From positions 1-62,381 of the IMG/VR virus record IMGVR_UViG_3300013125_000007: 62,381 nt of DNA; one strand, given 5' to 3'. The DNA is from a virus. Positions 35,051 through 44,913 of the stretch are shown here, one piece after another. The notes under the pieces are model-generated. The model was not told the origin of the DNA, searched no databases, and saw nothing but the letters and a program-made list of their open reading frames with translations. The translations under genes and the position numbers were made by a program. How positions within the stretch are numbered: the first letter of the stretch is position 1; each line of letters opens with the position of its first letter.

Positions 35051-38000
35051 CAATACACAATATAAATACTCAAATCAAGAATGTAGATAAAATAGTTCAT
35101 ATTGCCGATGTACATATTCGGCCATATAAACGACATCAGGAATATAGAGAAGTATTTAATAGATTATATAAATCAATTTCTAAAAACACAACCGTAGATT
35201 CCATAATAACACTAGTAGGGGATATAGTTCACGCAAAAACTGAAATGTCTCCAGAATTAGTATCTATATTATCGGAATTTTTAGTTGATTTATCTAATCT
35301 TTGTACAGTAATATTAGTTCCTGGAAATCATGATGGTAATTTAAATAATCTAAATAGATTAGATACACTAAGTCCAGTTGTAACATCATTAAATTTACCA
35401 CGACTACATTATCTAAAAGAAAGTGGAATATATTCATTTGCAAACTTATATTTTTCTAATATGTCAGTATTTGATTCTGAAGATAAGTACATTTTAGCGA
35501 AAGATATGCCGAGTGATGGTACTAAAATTGCACTATTTCACGGTGCAATAAATAATTCAGTTAATGATTTTAATTTCAAATTGAAATCAAATACTGGAGT
35601 TTCTATGTTCAGAGGTTTCGATTTAACTTTGTTGGGTGATATTCATAAAATGCAATTCTTTGGAAAAACAATGGCGTATTGTGGAAGTCTTATACAGCAG
35701 AATCATGGAGAATCAGTTACTGAGCATGGATATATTCTATGGGATTTAAATGTTAAATCATCATCTTTTATTAAGATACCTAATGATTATGGTTATTATA
35801 CCTTAGAACTAAATGGTGATACTACAACCATCGATAAAGCTTCAGATATGCCTAAAAAGTGTAGACTTAGGATTAAAGCTTACGATGTAAATACTACGAA
35901 ATTAAACGAACTTATAGTTGAAATTAAACAAAAATATAATCCAATTGAAATTACTATTAATCGAATTAATAAAACTCTTAATGATAAAAATATAAGCGAA
36001 GTTTTTGAATTACCAGATGTTCATGATATAAATTGTCAAAATAATTTAATAGAACAAATTTTAATTTATGAACCATTAGTAACAACACAAGATATTGAAG
36101 AAGTTAAAAAAATTAATATAGAAATTAATTCTAAAATTGAAGTAGAAGATATAATACGTAATTCAAGGTGGAATCCTATTAAATTTGAATGGTCTAATAT
36201 GTTTTCGTATGGTGAGAATAATGTAATAGATTTTTCAAAATTAAAAGGTATTGTAGGTTTATTTGCACCAAATTCAACTGGCAAGAGTTCATTTGTTGAC
36301 AGTTTATCATTCTGTCTATTTGATAAAACTGCAAGAGATTTTAAACCTATTAATATATTAAATAATAAAAAAAATAATTTCACGTGCAAATTAGATTTTG
36401 AATTGTCTAATACTCAATATACAATTACTCGTAAAGTTCACAAAAATAAAAAGGGTGATCCTCAATATAAACTAGAATTTACTACAGGGGATGGTAAAAT
36501 TGTCAAATCTTTAAATGGAGAAAATAGATGGGATACAAATAAATATATTTTTTCTAAAATTGGTACGTACGAAGATTTCACGTTAACATCACTAAGTGCA
36601 CAGAATAAAGGATCTGGGTTTATTGACAAAGGTCATTCTGAAAGAAAAGATCTAATTATACAATTTATGGGGTTAGGTATATTTGATAAGTTATGTATAA
36701 TTGCACTAGATGAAATAAAACAATTAACTACATTGATCAAATCATTATCGCTCGACGACTGGGATAGTAGATTAAATAATACAAATAAAGAAATTAAAAT
36801 TTTATCTAAGACATATAAAGATGTTAATCTTAAAAGAGATCGTATATCAGAAAATATAACAGAGATTAGAAATTTAATTACTTTTTTAAAATACGATTTA
36901 ATTGAAATAGATGAAAATTTAGACATAGATGAATTAAACAATACACTATTATATTTAACAACTGATTTAGATGAGCAAAAAGAATTATTAAGTAATAATC
37001 AGTCAAATATTAAATCTAACACAGATATGATGTCTGAATTACGTGAAAATATTTTATTATATGAATCACTTGATATTGAATCAATGTATACAGATTATAT
37101 AAAAACTGTAACTAATAAAGATAAATTATTATCTGAGTTAAATAGTTTAGAATATGTTCTAAATACTAAACGTGATAAAATGAAAAAACTTACCGAATTA
37201 GAGTATGACCCAGATTGTACATTTTGTATGAATAATATTTTTGTAAAAGATGCTATAGAAACTAAAGCTAGTATAGAAGTAGATTCTACCCAATATGAAG
37301 TATTGAAAATTAATGTAAACGCAATGAAAGAAATTATTACATCTAATTATCATATTAAAGAAAAATATTCAGAATACAATAAATTGAAACAAAATTATAT
37401 AACTTATGAATTAAAGAAACATCAATTAGAACTTATAGAATCAAAAATAAATAATAATATTGAATCTATAAAAAATAATATTATATCTACTGAAGAAAAA
37501 ATTAAAAAATACGAATCCAATAAAATATCAATTGAAAAGAATAGAACTATACAATGCCAAATAGATGAGAATATGATATTGTTATCAAAAGAAGAACTTT
37601 TATTTGAATCAATCGGACATGAAATATTAACTATATATGGTAAAATGGAAGTAGAAAAATCTAATAAACATTTGTTTATAGATAATATTAATAAATTAAA
37701 GAATTATAATATTAAACTAGAACATTATAAGAGATATATTAATTGCATTAAACGTGATGGAATTCCATATACATTAATTCAAAAAATTATACCAGTTATT
37801 GAAAATGAAATAAATAATATTTTAAGTCAAATTGTAGAATTTTCTATTGTAATAAACTTAGATGATTCTAAAAACATTAATATGTTCATAGTATATGATG
37901 AAAATAATTATTGGCCGCTAGAATTAGCAGGTGGTATGGAGAAATTTATATCATCTATTGCAATCAGAGTTGCTCTCACTAATATTTCAAATTTACCTAG

Positions 38001-38202
38001 ACCTAATTTCTTAATTATTGATGAAGGATGGGGAACATTAGATAGAGAAAACTTAGGTTCTGTATCTATGTTAATGGACTATCTTAAAACCCAATTCGAT
38101 TTTGTTTTAATTATATCACATGTCGATCAAATTAAAGACGTAGCCGATGTTCTGATAGATATTAAAAAAGAAGACAATTACAGTTTAATACAGCATATCT
38201 AA
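35047..38202 (+). CDS. Single-chain Mre11-Rad50 (gp47-gp46) recombination nuclease
   Basis: This is a 1051-residue fusion. Residues 1-~330 form a calcineurin-type phosphoesterase: ADVHI (D21, H23), GDIVH (D59, H62), GNHD (93-96) and LLGDIH. Residues ~375-1051 form an SMC/Rad50 ATPase: Walker A APNSTGKSS (K413), long coiled-coil arms, a zinc hook CTFC (724-727), signature ELAGGMEKF (from 959) and Walker B LIIDEGWG (D992, E993). In T4 these are two proteins, gp47 and gp46. The complex resects DNA ends for recombination-dependent replication. No internal stop, start or frameshift is seen at the junction (~340-375). Confidence 0.9.
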   Translation: MTIHNINTQIKNVDKIVHIADVHIRPYKRHQEYREVFNRLYKSISKNTTVDSIITLVGDIVHAKTEMSPELVSILSEFLVDLSNLCTVILVPGNHDGNLNNLNRLDTLSPVVTSLNLPRLHYLKESGIYSFANLYFSNMSVFDSEDKYILAKDMPSDGTKIALFHGAINNSVNDFNFKLKSNTGVSMFRGFDLTLLGDIHKMQFFGKTMAYCGSLIQQNHGESVTEHGYILWDLNVKSSSFIKIPNDYGYYTLELNGDTTTIDKASDMPKKCRLRIKAYDVNTTKLNELIVEIKQKYNPIEITINRINKTLNDKNISEVFELPDVHDINCQNNLIEQILIYEPLVTTQDIEEVKKINIEINSKIEVEDIIRNSRWNPIKFEWSNMFSYGENNVIDFSKLKGIVGLFAPNSTGKSSFVDSLSFCLFDKTARDFKPINILNNKKNNFTCKLDFELSNTQYTITRKVHKNKKGDPQYKLEFTTGDGKIVKSLNGENRWDTNKYIFSKIGTYEDFTLTSLSAQNKGSGFIDKGHSERKDLIIQFMGLGIFDKLCIIALDEIKQLTTLIKSLSLDDWDSRLNNTNKEIKILSKTYKDVNLKRDRISENITEIRNLITFLKYDLIEIDENLDIDELNNTLLYLTTDLDEQKELLSNNQSNIKSNTDMMSELRENILLYESLDIESMYTDYIKTVTNKDKLLSELNSLEYVLNTKRDKMKKLTELEYDPDCTFCMNNIFVKDAIETKASIEVDSTQYEVLKINVNAMKEIITSNYHIKEKYSEYNKLKQNYITYELKKHQLELIESKINNNIESIKNNIISTEEKIKKYESNKISIEKNRTIQCQIDENMILLSKEELLFESIGHEILTIYGKMEVEKSNKHLFIDNINKLKNYNIKLEHYKRYINCIKRDGIPYTLIQKIIPVIENEINNILSQIVEFSIVINLDDSKNINMFIVYDENNYWPLELAGGMEKFISSIAIRVALTNISNLPRPNFLIIDEGWGTLDRENLGSVSMLMDYLKTQFDFVLIISHVDQIKDVADVLIDIKKEDNYSLIQHI

Positions 38203-38216
38203 AAATTTAGTTTTCA

Positions 38217-38226
38217 CATATTTATA
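38217..38226 (+). promoter_or_regulatory. CATATTTATA motif (candidate late promoter)
   Basis: CATATTTATA, matching nine of ten positions of the TATATTTATA consensus, 34 bases before the giant fibre gene at 38261. Confidence 0.35.
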
Positions 38227-38260
38227 TATTAAGTGTTTATATAAACCTAGATGAGAACTA

Positions 38261-41200
38261 ATGCCTAATACAATACGTAAAAAAACAATTCAACACCTAG
38301 ATAATATCCAAGTGTATAAAATTGACACAGATAATTCTGTATTTCAAATAACTAACATTCCAACTGTGTTTCCAATTGGCAAGAGTTATTTTTTAATAAA
38401 GGGTAGTGATGAACTTCAAAATTTATCTGAAATAGAAATAGAAATAATAGATGCGGCAGGTAAACCCGTATTTTATGATATTGTGTCTACTATAGAATCT
38501 ACATCAAATATTATTTCAGTTTGGGTTCAAAATGATACTGAACAAGGTAATGCCAACTTAATCATACTTGGTAAATCTAAAGATGTTCCAACAGAGTGGT
38601 TTAACAACTATAATGTAAAATATAAAACTCAATTATATTTAGATAAAAATATTCCAAATGTAAATCAAATTAAATTTGAATTTAATCCAACTGTAACCGC
38701 AACTGAATTTATTAGAAAATATGTAAATTACGAAACTACTAAACTCAATGATTTAGAATTTTCAGGTGGAACAATTAGTGGGAAGAACATATCAGTATTA
38801 TCAAATGATAATGGATTTGACATTAAAACATTACCATACGAAATGTCATTATCTTCGGGTTATGAATTATCATCATCATTTGAAAATCCAATATTATACA
38901 TAAACCAAATAACCGGAGATTATAGACTTGGAAATAAAATATATCATACAACGATTTATAATTATACATCATCTATTTTAAATATTAAGAATTCGCACAC
39001 ATTTACTGTAAGTAATCCTCCAACCAGTTCTTTAGGTGAAATATTAAATTTTACCAATATGCCCAATTATAAAATTAAATATGAAAATAATACAACCGGT
39101 TCTTCTACAATATATACTGCGTCATATTTAGAATTAGATATAAAAAATATAATTCCGTTTAGTGGTGAAGTTAAAACATTACGAATATATAAAAATATTC
39201 TTAATTCTGATATTACCCAACAACATTTAGGTGATTATTTAATACAAAATTATGAACTATTAAGTATTGATAATTCATTTGAAAGAATAAATATTGGAAA
39301 CTTTAAAGTAAATAATACTATTAGTAACTGGGTTACATCGAGTAAGTATGAAGTAATGTCAATTGGTCAAATTCCTCCTATAGTTCAATTGGATAATAAT
39401 CAAATATTCGGTGCAGTAGAATTGATGAATGTACCAATAGATAATACTTCAAAATTTTATCCAAATTTAACTATATCTAGTGATGCCAATGTTGAATATA
39501 CCTTAAATTTTGATTGTGCAACTCTATTAGATTCTAGATTGATAGACAATGAATGGAATATAAGTATAGGGCAATATTATATTGGCGATATAGTATATAA
39601 TTATAACATACCATACATTTGTTATAATAATCATAATTCAACCCAAGATGGCTCAGAGCCTGGAACAGGTCACTCGTGGCCAGACTATTGGATAGATATG
39701 GATCCAGTAACGTCAAATCAACTAATAAGTAGTATAGATATATATGTATCTGGAAGTGCAGTTAATAATACAGATTTAAATGGTAAAAAAATAGGCTCAA
39801 TACAATGTTCTACAATAAAAAATTACGGTAACTTGAATTTTAATGTTATAACTGATAAACAAGGTACATTTAAACCTGTATTTATAATTAAAACTGGAAA
39901 ATGGTACATAGCTAACATATCATTTAAGTATTCAAGTGATTTAGGTTATAATCCTTATTCAACTAAAATTTATATTCCAAATATATCTAATAAACGTAAT
40001 GATTATTCACAATTTGATATTCAATTTTTAAATTCAAAAAATGAAATATCTCAAACTCAAATACAAACCAATGTAATTAAAATTGTCAATAATCCTACAT
40101 ATATTGAATTAGATGATAATGTATTATCTGGAAGTATGTTCATTGGAGCAGAAATTAATTCTGGTATTGAAATGGCGGGCAAAGGTTCCGGATATGTAAG
40201 GTCAATCGGATACAATGGTTATACAACTGCAACCCAAGGTTCTACACCGGCAGGATTTATTATTTATAGTGGATCTAAAAATTTATCAACTGTACTTTCA
40301 TCTAATGATAATTATGAAGGTGTAGGTATCGAACTAAACGCCGGAGCAAATTACGGTAGAATGAAATTTAAAGCAGATTATACTCATTCTATTTTTGAAG
40401 TAATTGCAGACTCATTCTATGTAGGATCATCGACGACACAATTTATAAGTGGAAGTGGTGGTTTAATAGAAATAAGTAGTAGTAATTTTCATTTATCTTC
40501 AAGTGGTGATGTTATTGTCAAAGGTTCAATAACAGCAGATAGTGGTTATTTTGGTGGGTTTACTATATCATCCCATTCAATAGGTTCAGCACACTTGTTT
40601 TTAAGTGGAAGTCCAACAAGTATAGACGGGTATGATACAACATCAAATATGTTTATATCAACTTCAAATTTTAATGTTAAGAGCAATGGTGATATAACCG
40701 GAAGTAATGTATTATTTTCAGGTGGTAAAGTCGGAGGATTATTAATAAATGACACTAGTTTATATAATAATTATTTAAATATCACATCTAGTTTACAACA
40801 GACTATACCTGAAAACTTAATACCTACTGTACTATTCGACAATGTAAATAATTTTACTATTGTTAATCAAGGACCCCCATCAGGGTCAGGTATTGTTACT
40901 ATTGATGGAATACAATACTTAAAACTACAAGTTGCAGATGGTTCAAATCAAACTCCCGAATATGCTGAAACGGGTATTCAAGTAGAAAAAGATGTATTAT
41001 ACAATATATCTTCAAATATATTTATTAGTGGAAGTGATTACCTCAATTATATGGCATTGCCTTTTCCACTATTAATAACTATTTATGAAAATTCAGTTTT
41101 ACAAGATACAATAACATACGAATTTGATAATCCAAATTATCCAGATAATCCAGAGTGGTATCCTATAAATATATTAATACACTATATTGCAAAATCGTCA

Positions 41201-42016
41201 ACAACTGCAACTATACATCTCGAATTTGGAAATATTCAACAAAGCCTAGTTGGTATACAAGCATATATTTCTAATTTTAATATATCATATTATAATCCCC
41301 TAGTTGAGATAAGTGAAAAAGGAATATTAATAGCATCATCCCCATCACAATATATTAATATGAATATAGACTATACTAAATTTACATCTCTAACTACAGA
41401 CACGTGTTATACACATGATATTCGTGGTATTAATGGATGGAATACACACTTTTATATTAAACCTGTATCTGCATCAAGTGCAGTTGCAATCGGGTATGAT
41501 AATGGATTAGTGGTTCAATATACTGGTAGTAATGCACAAGTTAAATTAACACGTGGAAAATTAATATTTGAAACTACAGATATTAATTTATATAAAAGTG
41601 GGTCAGGAATATTAAAAGCAGATTCAAATTTCGAGTGTAAAGCACTAAAAATATCAGGTAGTAATGTTCCTACGATTATTTATTCTTCTACCGGGTCTGG
41701 TGCTATATCTTCGTTTAATCAAAATATTACTACTGCATCGGGGTTTTATAGAACTACAATTTATTATGGTGTATTGGCACTAGGGTCCGGCACAGGAACG
41801 GTTTATAGTACACTCACATATGATAATCCAAGTGGAACTCAACACACGATGACAGGTGCAACACTAACTACATCAAATGGTATTGGATTTTATTATACAT
41901 ATCAATATAATGTATACCATATTGGTACAAATAATATTAATATAGCATTAACAACTGCTGGACTAGGAGCAGGTGGTACAATTACATACGCACTTACAGT
42001 AGAAAGACTTGTGTAA
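38261..42016 (+). CDS. Giant tail-fibre/receptor-binding protein
   Basis: This is a 1251-residue, almost all-beta, Ser/Thr/Asn/Gly-rich protein. The N-terminal part (1-~170) has a conserved-looking attachment region (PIGKSYFLIKG, FEFNPTVTATEFIRKYVNY). A central region (~625-860) has repeated strand-turn units such as GGLIEISSSNFHLSSSGDV, GYFGGFTISSH and NFNVKSNGDITGSN, the fibre-shaft pattern also seen in phage J-type and long-fibre proteins. The C-terminal ~95 residues form a compact Gly/Thr-rich sandwich (GAISSFNQNITTASGFYR onward), probably the receptor tip. It is followed by a 48-bp gap. Confidence 0.75.
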   Translation: MPNTIRKKTIQHLDNIQVYKIDTDNSVFQITNIPTVFPIGKSYFLIKGSDELQNLSEIEIEIIDAAGKPVFYDIVSTIESTSNIISVWVQNDTEQGNANLIILGKSKDVPTEWFNNYNVKYKTQLYLDKNIPNVNQIKFEFNPTVTATEFIRKYVNYETTKLNDLEFSGGTISGKNISVLSNDNGFDIKTLPYEMSLSSGYELSSSFENPILYINQITGDYRLGNKIYHTTIYNYTSSILNIKNSHTFTVSNPPTSSLGEILNFTNMPNYKIKYENNTTGSSTIYTASYLELDIKNIIPFSGEVKTLRIYKNILNSDITQQHLGDYLIQNYELLSIDNSFERINIGNFKVNNTISNWVTSSKYEVMSIGQIPPIVQLDNNQIFGAVELMNVPIDNTSKFYPNLTISSDANVEYTLNFDCATLLDSRLIDNEWNISIGQYYIGDIVYNYNIPYICYNNHNSTQDGSEPGTGHSWPDYWIDMDPVTSNQLISSIDIYVSGSAVNNTDLNGKKIGSIQCSTIKNYGNLNFNVITDKQGTFKPVFIIKTGKWYIANISFKYSSDLGYNPYSTKIYIPNISNKRNDYSQFDIQFLNSKNEISQTQIQTNVIKIVNNPTYIELDDNVLSGSMFIGAEINSGIEMAGKGSGYVRSIGYNGYTTATQGSTPAGFIIYSGSKNLSTVLSSNDNYEGVGIELNAGANYGRMKFKADYTHSIFEVIADSFYVGSSTTQFISGSGGLIEISSSNFHLSSSGDVIVKGSITADSGYFGGFTISSHSIGSAHLFLSGSPTSIDGYDTTSNMFISTSNFNVKSNGDITGSNVLFSGGKVGGLLINDTSLYNNYLNITSSLQQTIPENLIPTVLFDNVNNFTIVNQGPPSGSGIVTIDGIQYLKLQVADGSNQTPEYAETGIQVEKDVLYNISSNIFISGSDYLNYMALPFPLLITIYENSVLQDTITYEFDNPNYPDNPEWYPINILIHYIAKSSTTATIHLEFGNIQQSLVGIQAYISNFNISYYNPLVEISEKGILIASSPSQYINMNIDYTKFTSLTTDTCYTHDIRGINGWNTHFYIKPVSASSAVAIGYDNGLVVQYTGSNAQVKLTRGKLIFETTDINLYKSGSGILKADSNFECKALKISGSNVPTIIYSSTGSGAISSFNQNITTASGFYRTTIYYGVLALGSGTGTVYSTLTYDNPSGTQHTMTGATLTTSNGIGFYYTYQYNVYHIGTNNINIALTTAGLGAGGTITYALTVERLV

Positions 42017-42064
42017 ATACACTAAAATCCTTAAATCATATATTTATTAATAAATGGAAAACAA

Positions 42065-44116
42065 ATGAAACGAGATATTTCAAGATTTATAGCAGATGAA
42101 GTATTGTCTATATTTTTAAAAGAACAATCTAATATAAAAGATAAAGTTGTAATATATAGTGGTAGGTTTCAACCGTATCACAGAGGACATCAATATGCTT
42201 ATGAAGATTTAGTATCTAAGTTTGGTAAAAATAACGTATATATCGCAACATCTAATAAATCGGATAATGATAAGTCTCCATTTACATTTAATGAAAAAAA
42301 AGAAATTATAACTAAGTTGTTTGGTATACCTTCTAATAAAGTTATAAATGTTAAAAATCCATATAAACCTGAAGAAATATTAAATAAATTCGATCCTAAA
42401 AAGACCGCGGTTATTGTTGCAATAGGTGAAAAAGATGTAGATCGATTAAGTGGAAAATATTATGTTAGATATGATGGTATCGCAAATAAAGGTTATTTAG
42501 ATAAAGGTTATGTTTATATAGTTCCACAATTACAGCTAAAGCTTAAAGGTAAAACAATTTCAGGTACAGAAGTTAGAAAGAATTTTTCTAAGGAAATGTT
42601 TAAACATTTATATCCTAAATTTGATTTAAACATTTACAATATGATGAAAAAGAAATTATCAGAAAGTTTAATTGTAGAAGGTTTATTTGTTAGATGTATG
42701 ATATGCGGAGAATTACATAAACAACTAACAAACCACATTCCAAAACATAATATAACTATTCAAGAATATAAAGAAAAATATCCTAATTCTAAATTGGTAT
42801 CAGAAGAAAAACGAAATAAAAACAGTATTACTTTAAAACAATTAATTTTGGATATTCAAGATAGTAAAAATCCACCAGATAATAAAATATTGTTATTATG
42901 TAGTGGCGGGTATGGACATTTAAAACATCCATTTGAAGATATGGACCTTACATTTGGTGATATGAAAGTAATGATTAAAAACGCATTGCAAGGTAAATTA
43001 GAATTAGCACAAGAAAAAACAGATGGTCAAAATTTGATGTTCTCTTGGATTGATGGTAAACTAAGAGTTGCTCGTAATGGTGGTCATTTGAAAAATTTTG
43101 GAAAAACATCATTAGATTTATCGGGTATTTCTAATATGTTTGCGGGTAGAGGTAATATTCAAACTGCATTTACTGAAGCTACTAGAGATTTAGAAGCTGC
43201 GGTATCTAAATTATCTCAAAAACAAAAAGATAAAATATTTGCAAATGGTAAAAAGTTTATGAGTGTTGAAGTAATTTATCCGGCGAACGCAAATGTAATT
43301 CCCTATGGACTAGCAATGCTAGTATTTCATGGTACTATGGAATACGATGAAGCAGGTAATGTTATTAATGCAGATAAATCTGAAGCTACAACATTGGCCG
43401 GAATGATTAAACAAATTAATGCAGATGTTCAAACTACATTTAAAATTAGACCTCCTAATAATTTAAAATTACCTAAAGTACAAAATTTTTCATCTCAGCA
43501 AACATATTTTATTTCTAAGTTGAATAAATTACAACAACAATTTAAACTTAAAGATAGTGATCCTGTAATGCTATATCATCAAAAATGGTGGGAAAATTTT
43601 ATAAATGACGAAGCTAAAAAATTAAAATATTCAATAACAAATAATGTATTAATGTTATTAATAAAACGATGGGCATATGCTGATAAATCTGCAAAGATAA
43701 ATGATATTAAGAAAAGAATAGACAATGAATCATTTGTATCTTGGGTAAATGAATTTGATAAAAATTCATATTCAAGTAAATTTAAAGATAATATTAAACC
43801 ATTTGAACAAATCTTTTTAGAATTATCAGTACAAGTATTAAAAAATATGAATGAGTTTTTAACAGTAAATCCTGACGCATCATTAAAACAAATTAAGGCA
43901 GACTTAAGTTCTACTATATCTAAGATACAGTCATCAAATGACATTAAAGATATTGAACTACTTAATAAACAAATGGATAGATTAAATTCACTTGGTGGTG
44001 AAGATATATTGGTACCATCTGAAGGAATTACATTCATGTATAATAATAAACTTTATAAATTAACCGGTGCGTTTGCACCTCTAAATCAAATAATGGGAAT
44101 AGGAAAATTTAGATAA
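42065..44116 (+). CDS. Nucleotidyltransferase - zinc finger - ligase-like fusion (DUF6267-like)
   Basis: This is a 683-residue protein. Residues 24-200 form a cytidylyltransferase/NMNAT-type domain: SGRFQPYHRGH (H39, H42) and TISGTEVR (164-171). Residues 208-245 contain a C2H2 finger (C211, C214, H224, H228) followed by IQEYKEKYP, the MucR/homing-nuclease-type finger. Residues ~255-683 contain LAQEKTDGQNL (K318, D320, G321), a covalent nucleotidyltransferase (ligase) motif I, then LRVARN and FMSVEVIYP. It could activate a nucleotide or NAD precursor, or repair RNA ends. The N-terminal helix ends FLKE. Confidence 0.7.
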   Translation: MKRDISRFIADEVLSIFLKEQSNIKDKVVIYSGRFQPYHRGHQYAYEDLVSKFGKNNVYIATSNKSDNDKSPFTFNEKKEIITKLFGIPSNKVINVKNPYKPEEILNKFDPKKTAVIVAIGEKDVDRLSGKYYVRYDGIANKGYLDKGYVYIVPQLQLKLKGKTISGTEVRKNFSKEMFKHLYPKFDLNIYNMMKKKLSESLIVEGLFVRCMICGELHKQLTNHIPKHNITIQEYKEKYPNSKLVSEEKRNKNSITLKQLILDIQDSKNPPDNKILLLCSGGYGHLKHPFEDMDLTFGDMKVMIKNALQGKLELAQEKTDGQNLMFSWIDGKLRVARNGGHLKNFGKTSLDLSGISNMFAGRGNIQTAFTEATRDLEAAVSKLSQKQKDKIFANGKKFMSVEVIYPANANVIPYGLAMLVFHGTMEYDEAGNVINADKSEATTLAGMIKQINADVQTTFKIRPPNNLKLPKVQNFSSQQTYFISKLNKLQQQFKLKDSDPVMLYHQKWWENFINDEAKKLKYSITNNVLMLLIKRWAYADKSAKINDIKKRIDNESFVSWVNEFDKNSYSSKFKDNIKPFEQIFLELSVQVLKNMNEFLTVNPDASLKQIKADLSSTISKIQSSNDIKDIELLNKQMDRLNSLGGEDILVPSEGITFMYNNKLYKLTGAFAPLNQIMGIGKFR

Positions 44117-44184
44117 TGACTAAATAATAAAAATGGATCACGCACAGATACATTAAGATAAGAAGAATACTTACTAAGACTAAA

Positions 44185-44913
44185 ATGTCTTATAATAAAA
44201 ATTCTAAAAATTATGTAAAAAATATCAAAGACAAGGATAAGAGGTTTTATATGAGTGTAGAAAATTTAATTAATGAACGTAGTACTGAAGAGTTAAAAGC
44301 AATTGCTAAAAAGAATTTAGAAAAATCATCTGCTCGTCCAATGGGTACTATTAATATGGACGCAGTGCGTAGTGTACTAAATGGTGAATCACCTAGGTTA
44401 AGTGTATCAATGTATACATCTGAAATGCAACCTAATACAGTTGAAGAAAATGAAGAAAAAGAAAAACGACATAAATTATTTCAAAATTTGCGAAAAGAAA
44501 TAAATCCAACATTCTGTCCTAATTGTAATAAATTTATGGGTAGAAATAGATTAGATGATAAATTTTTTTCATTGCGTAAAATGTGTTTTGAGTGTGCTAT
44601 TAAACAAGAAACAGAACTTAGAACTCAGGGGAAATGGGAATTATTTGAAACAACACGATTAATAGAAAATAAATTATCATTTTTAGCCGAAGTAAAAGAA
44701 GAGGCAATAGATTACTTAACGGTCGGATTAAAGAAATGTCATGAGGTTGTAAATGAAGATGGTTCTATTCAAAAATTTACAAACGATGATTATGATGGAA
44801 TGAAAGAAATTATTGAAAGTCAAGTTGTAGAAATTGAAGGTTATATAACAGATTTAAATGAATATTTAATTGAATTAAATCTTAGGTTGACGGAGAATAG
44901 TAATGTCAACTAA
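44185..44913 (+). CDS. Zinc-ribbon protein upstream of terminase (small terminase candidate)
   Basis: This is a 242-residue protein with a four-Cys ribbon CPNC (about 111-114) and CFEC (about 133-136), flanked by acidic helices and a coiled-coil C-terminus. Homologous-looking proteins sit directly before the large terminase in environmental T4-like phages. The position fits gp16-like small terminase, but no gp16 signature is visible. ATG 44251 (MSVENLINER) has a better ribosome-binding site (AGAGG) and could be the real start. It overlaps the terminase gene by 11 bp. Confidence 0.55.
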   Translation: MSYNKNSKNYVKNIKDKDKRFYMSVENLINERSTEELKAIAKKNLEKSSARPMGTINMDAVRSVLNGESPRLSVSMYTSEMQPNTVEENEEKEKRHKLFQNLRKEINPTFCPNCNKFMGRNRLDDKFFSLRKMCFECAIKQETELRTQGKWELFETTRLIENKLSFLAEVKEEAIDYLTVGLKKCHEVVNEDGSIQKFTNDDYDGMKEIIESQVVEIEGYITDLNEYLIELNLRLTENSNVN

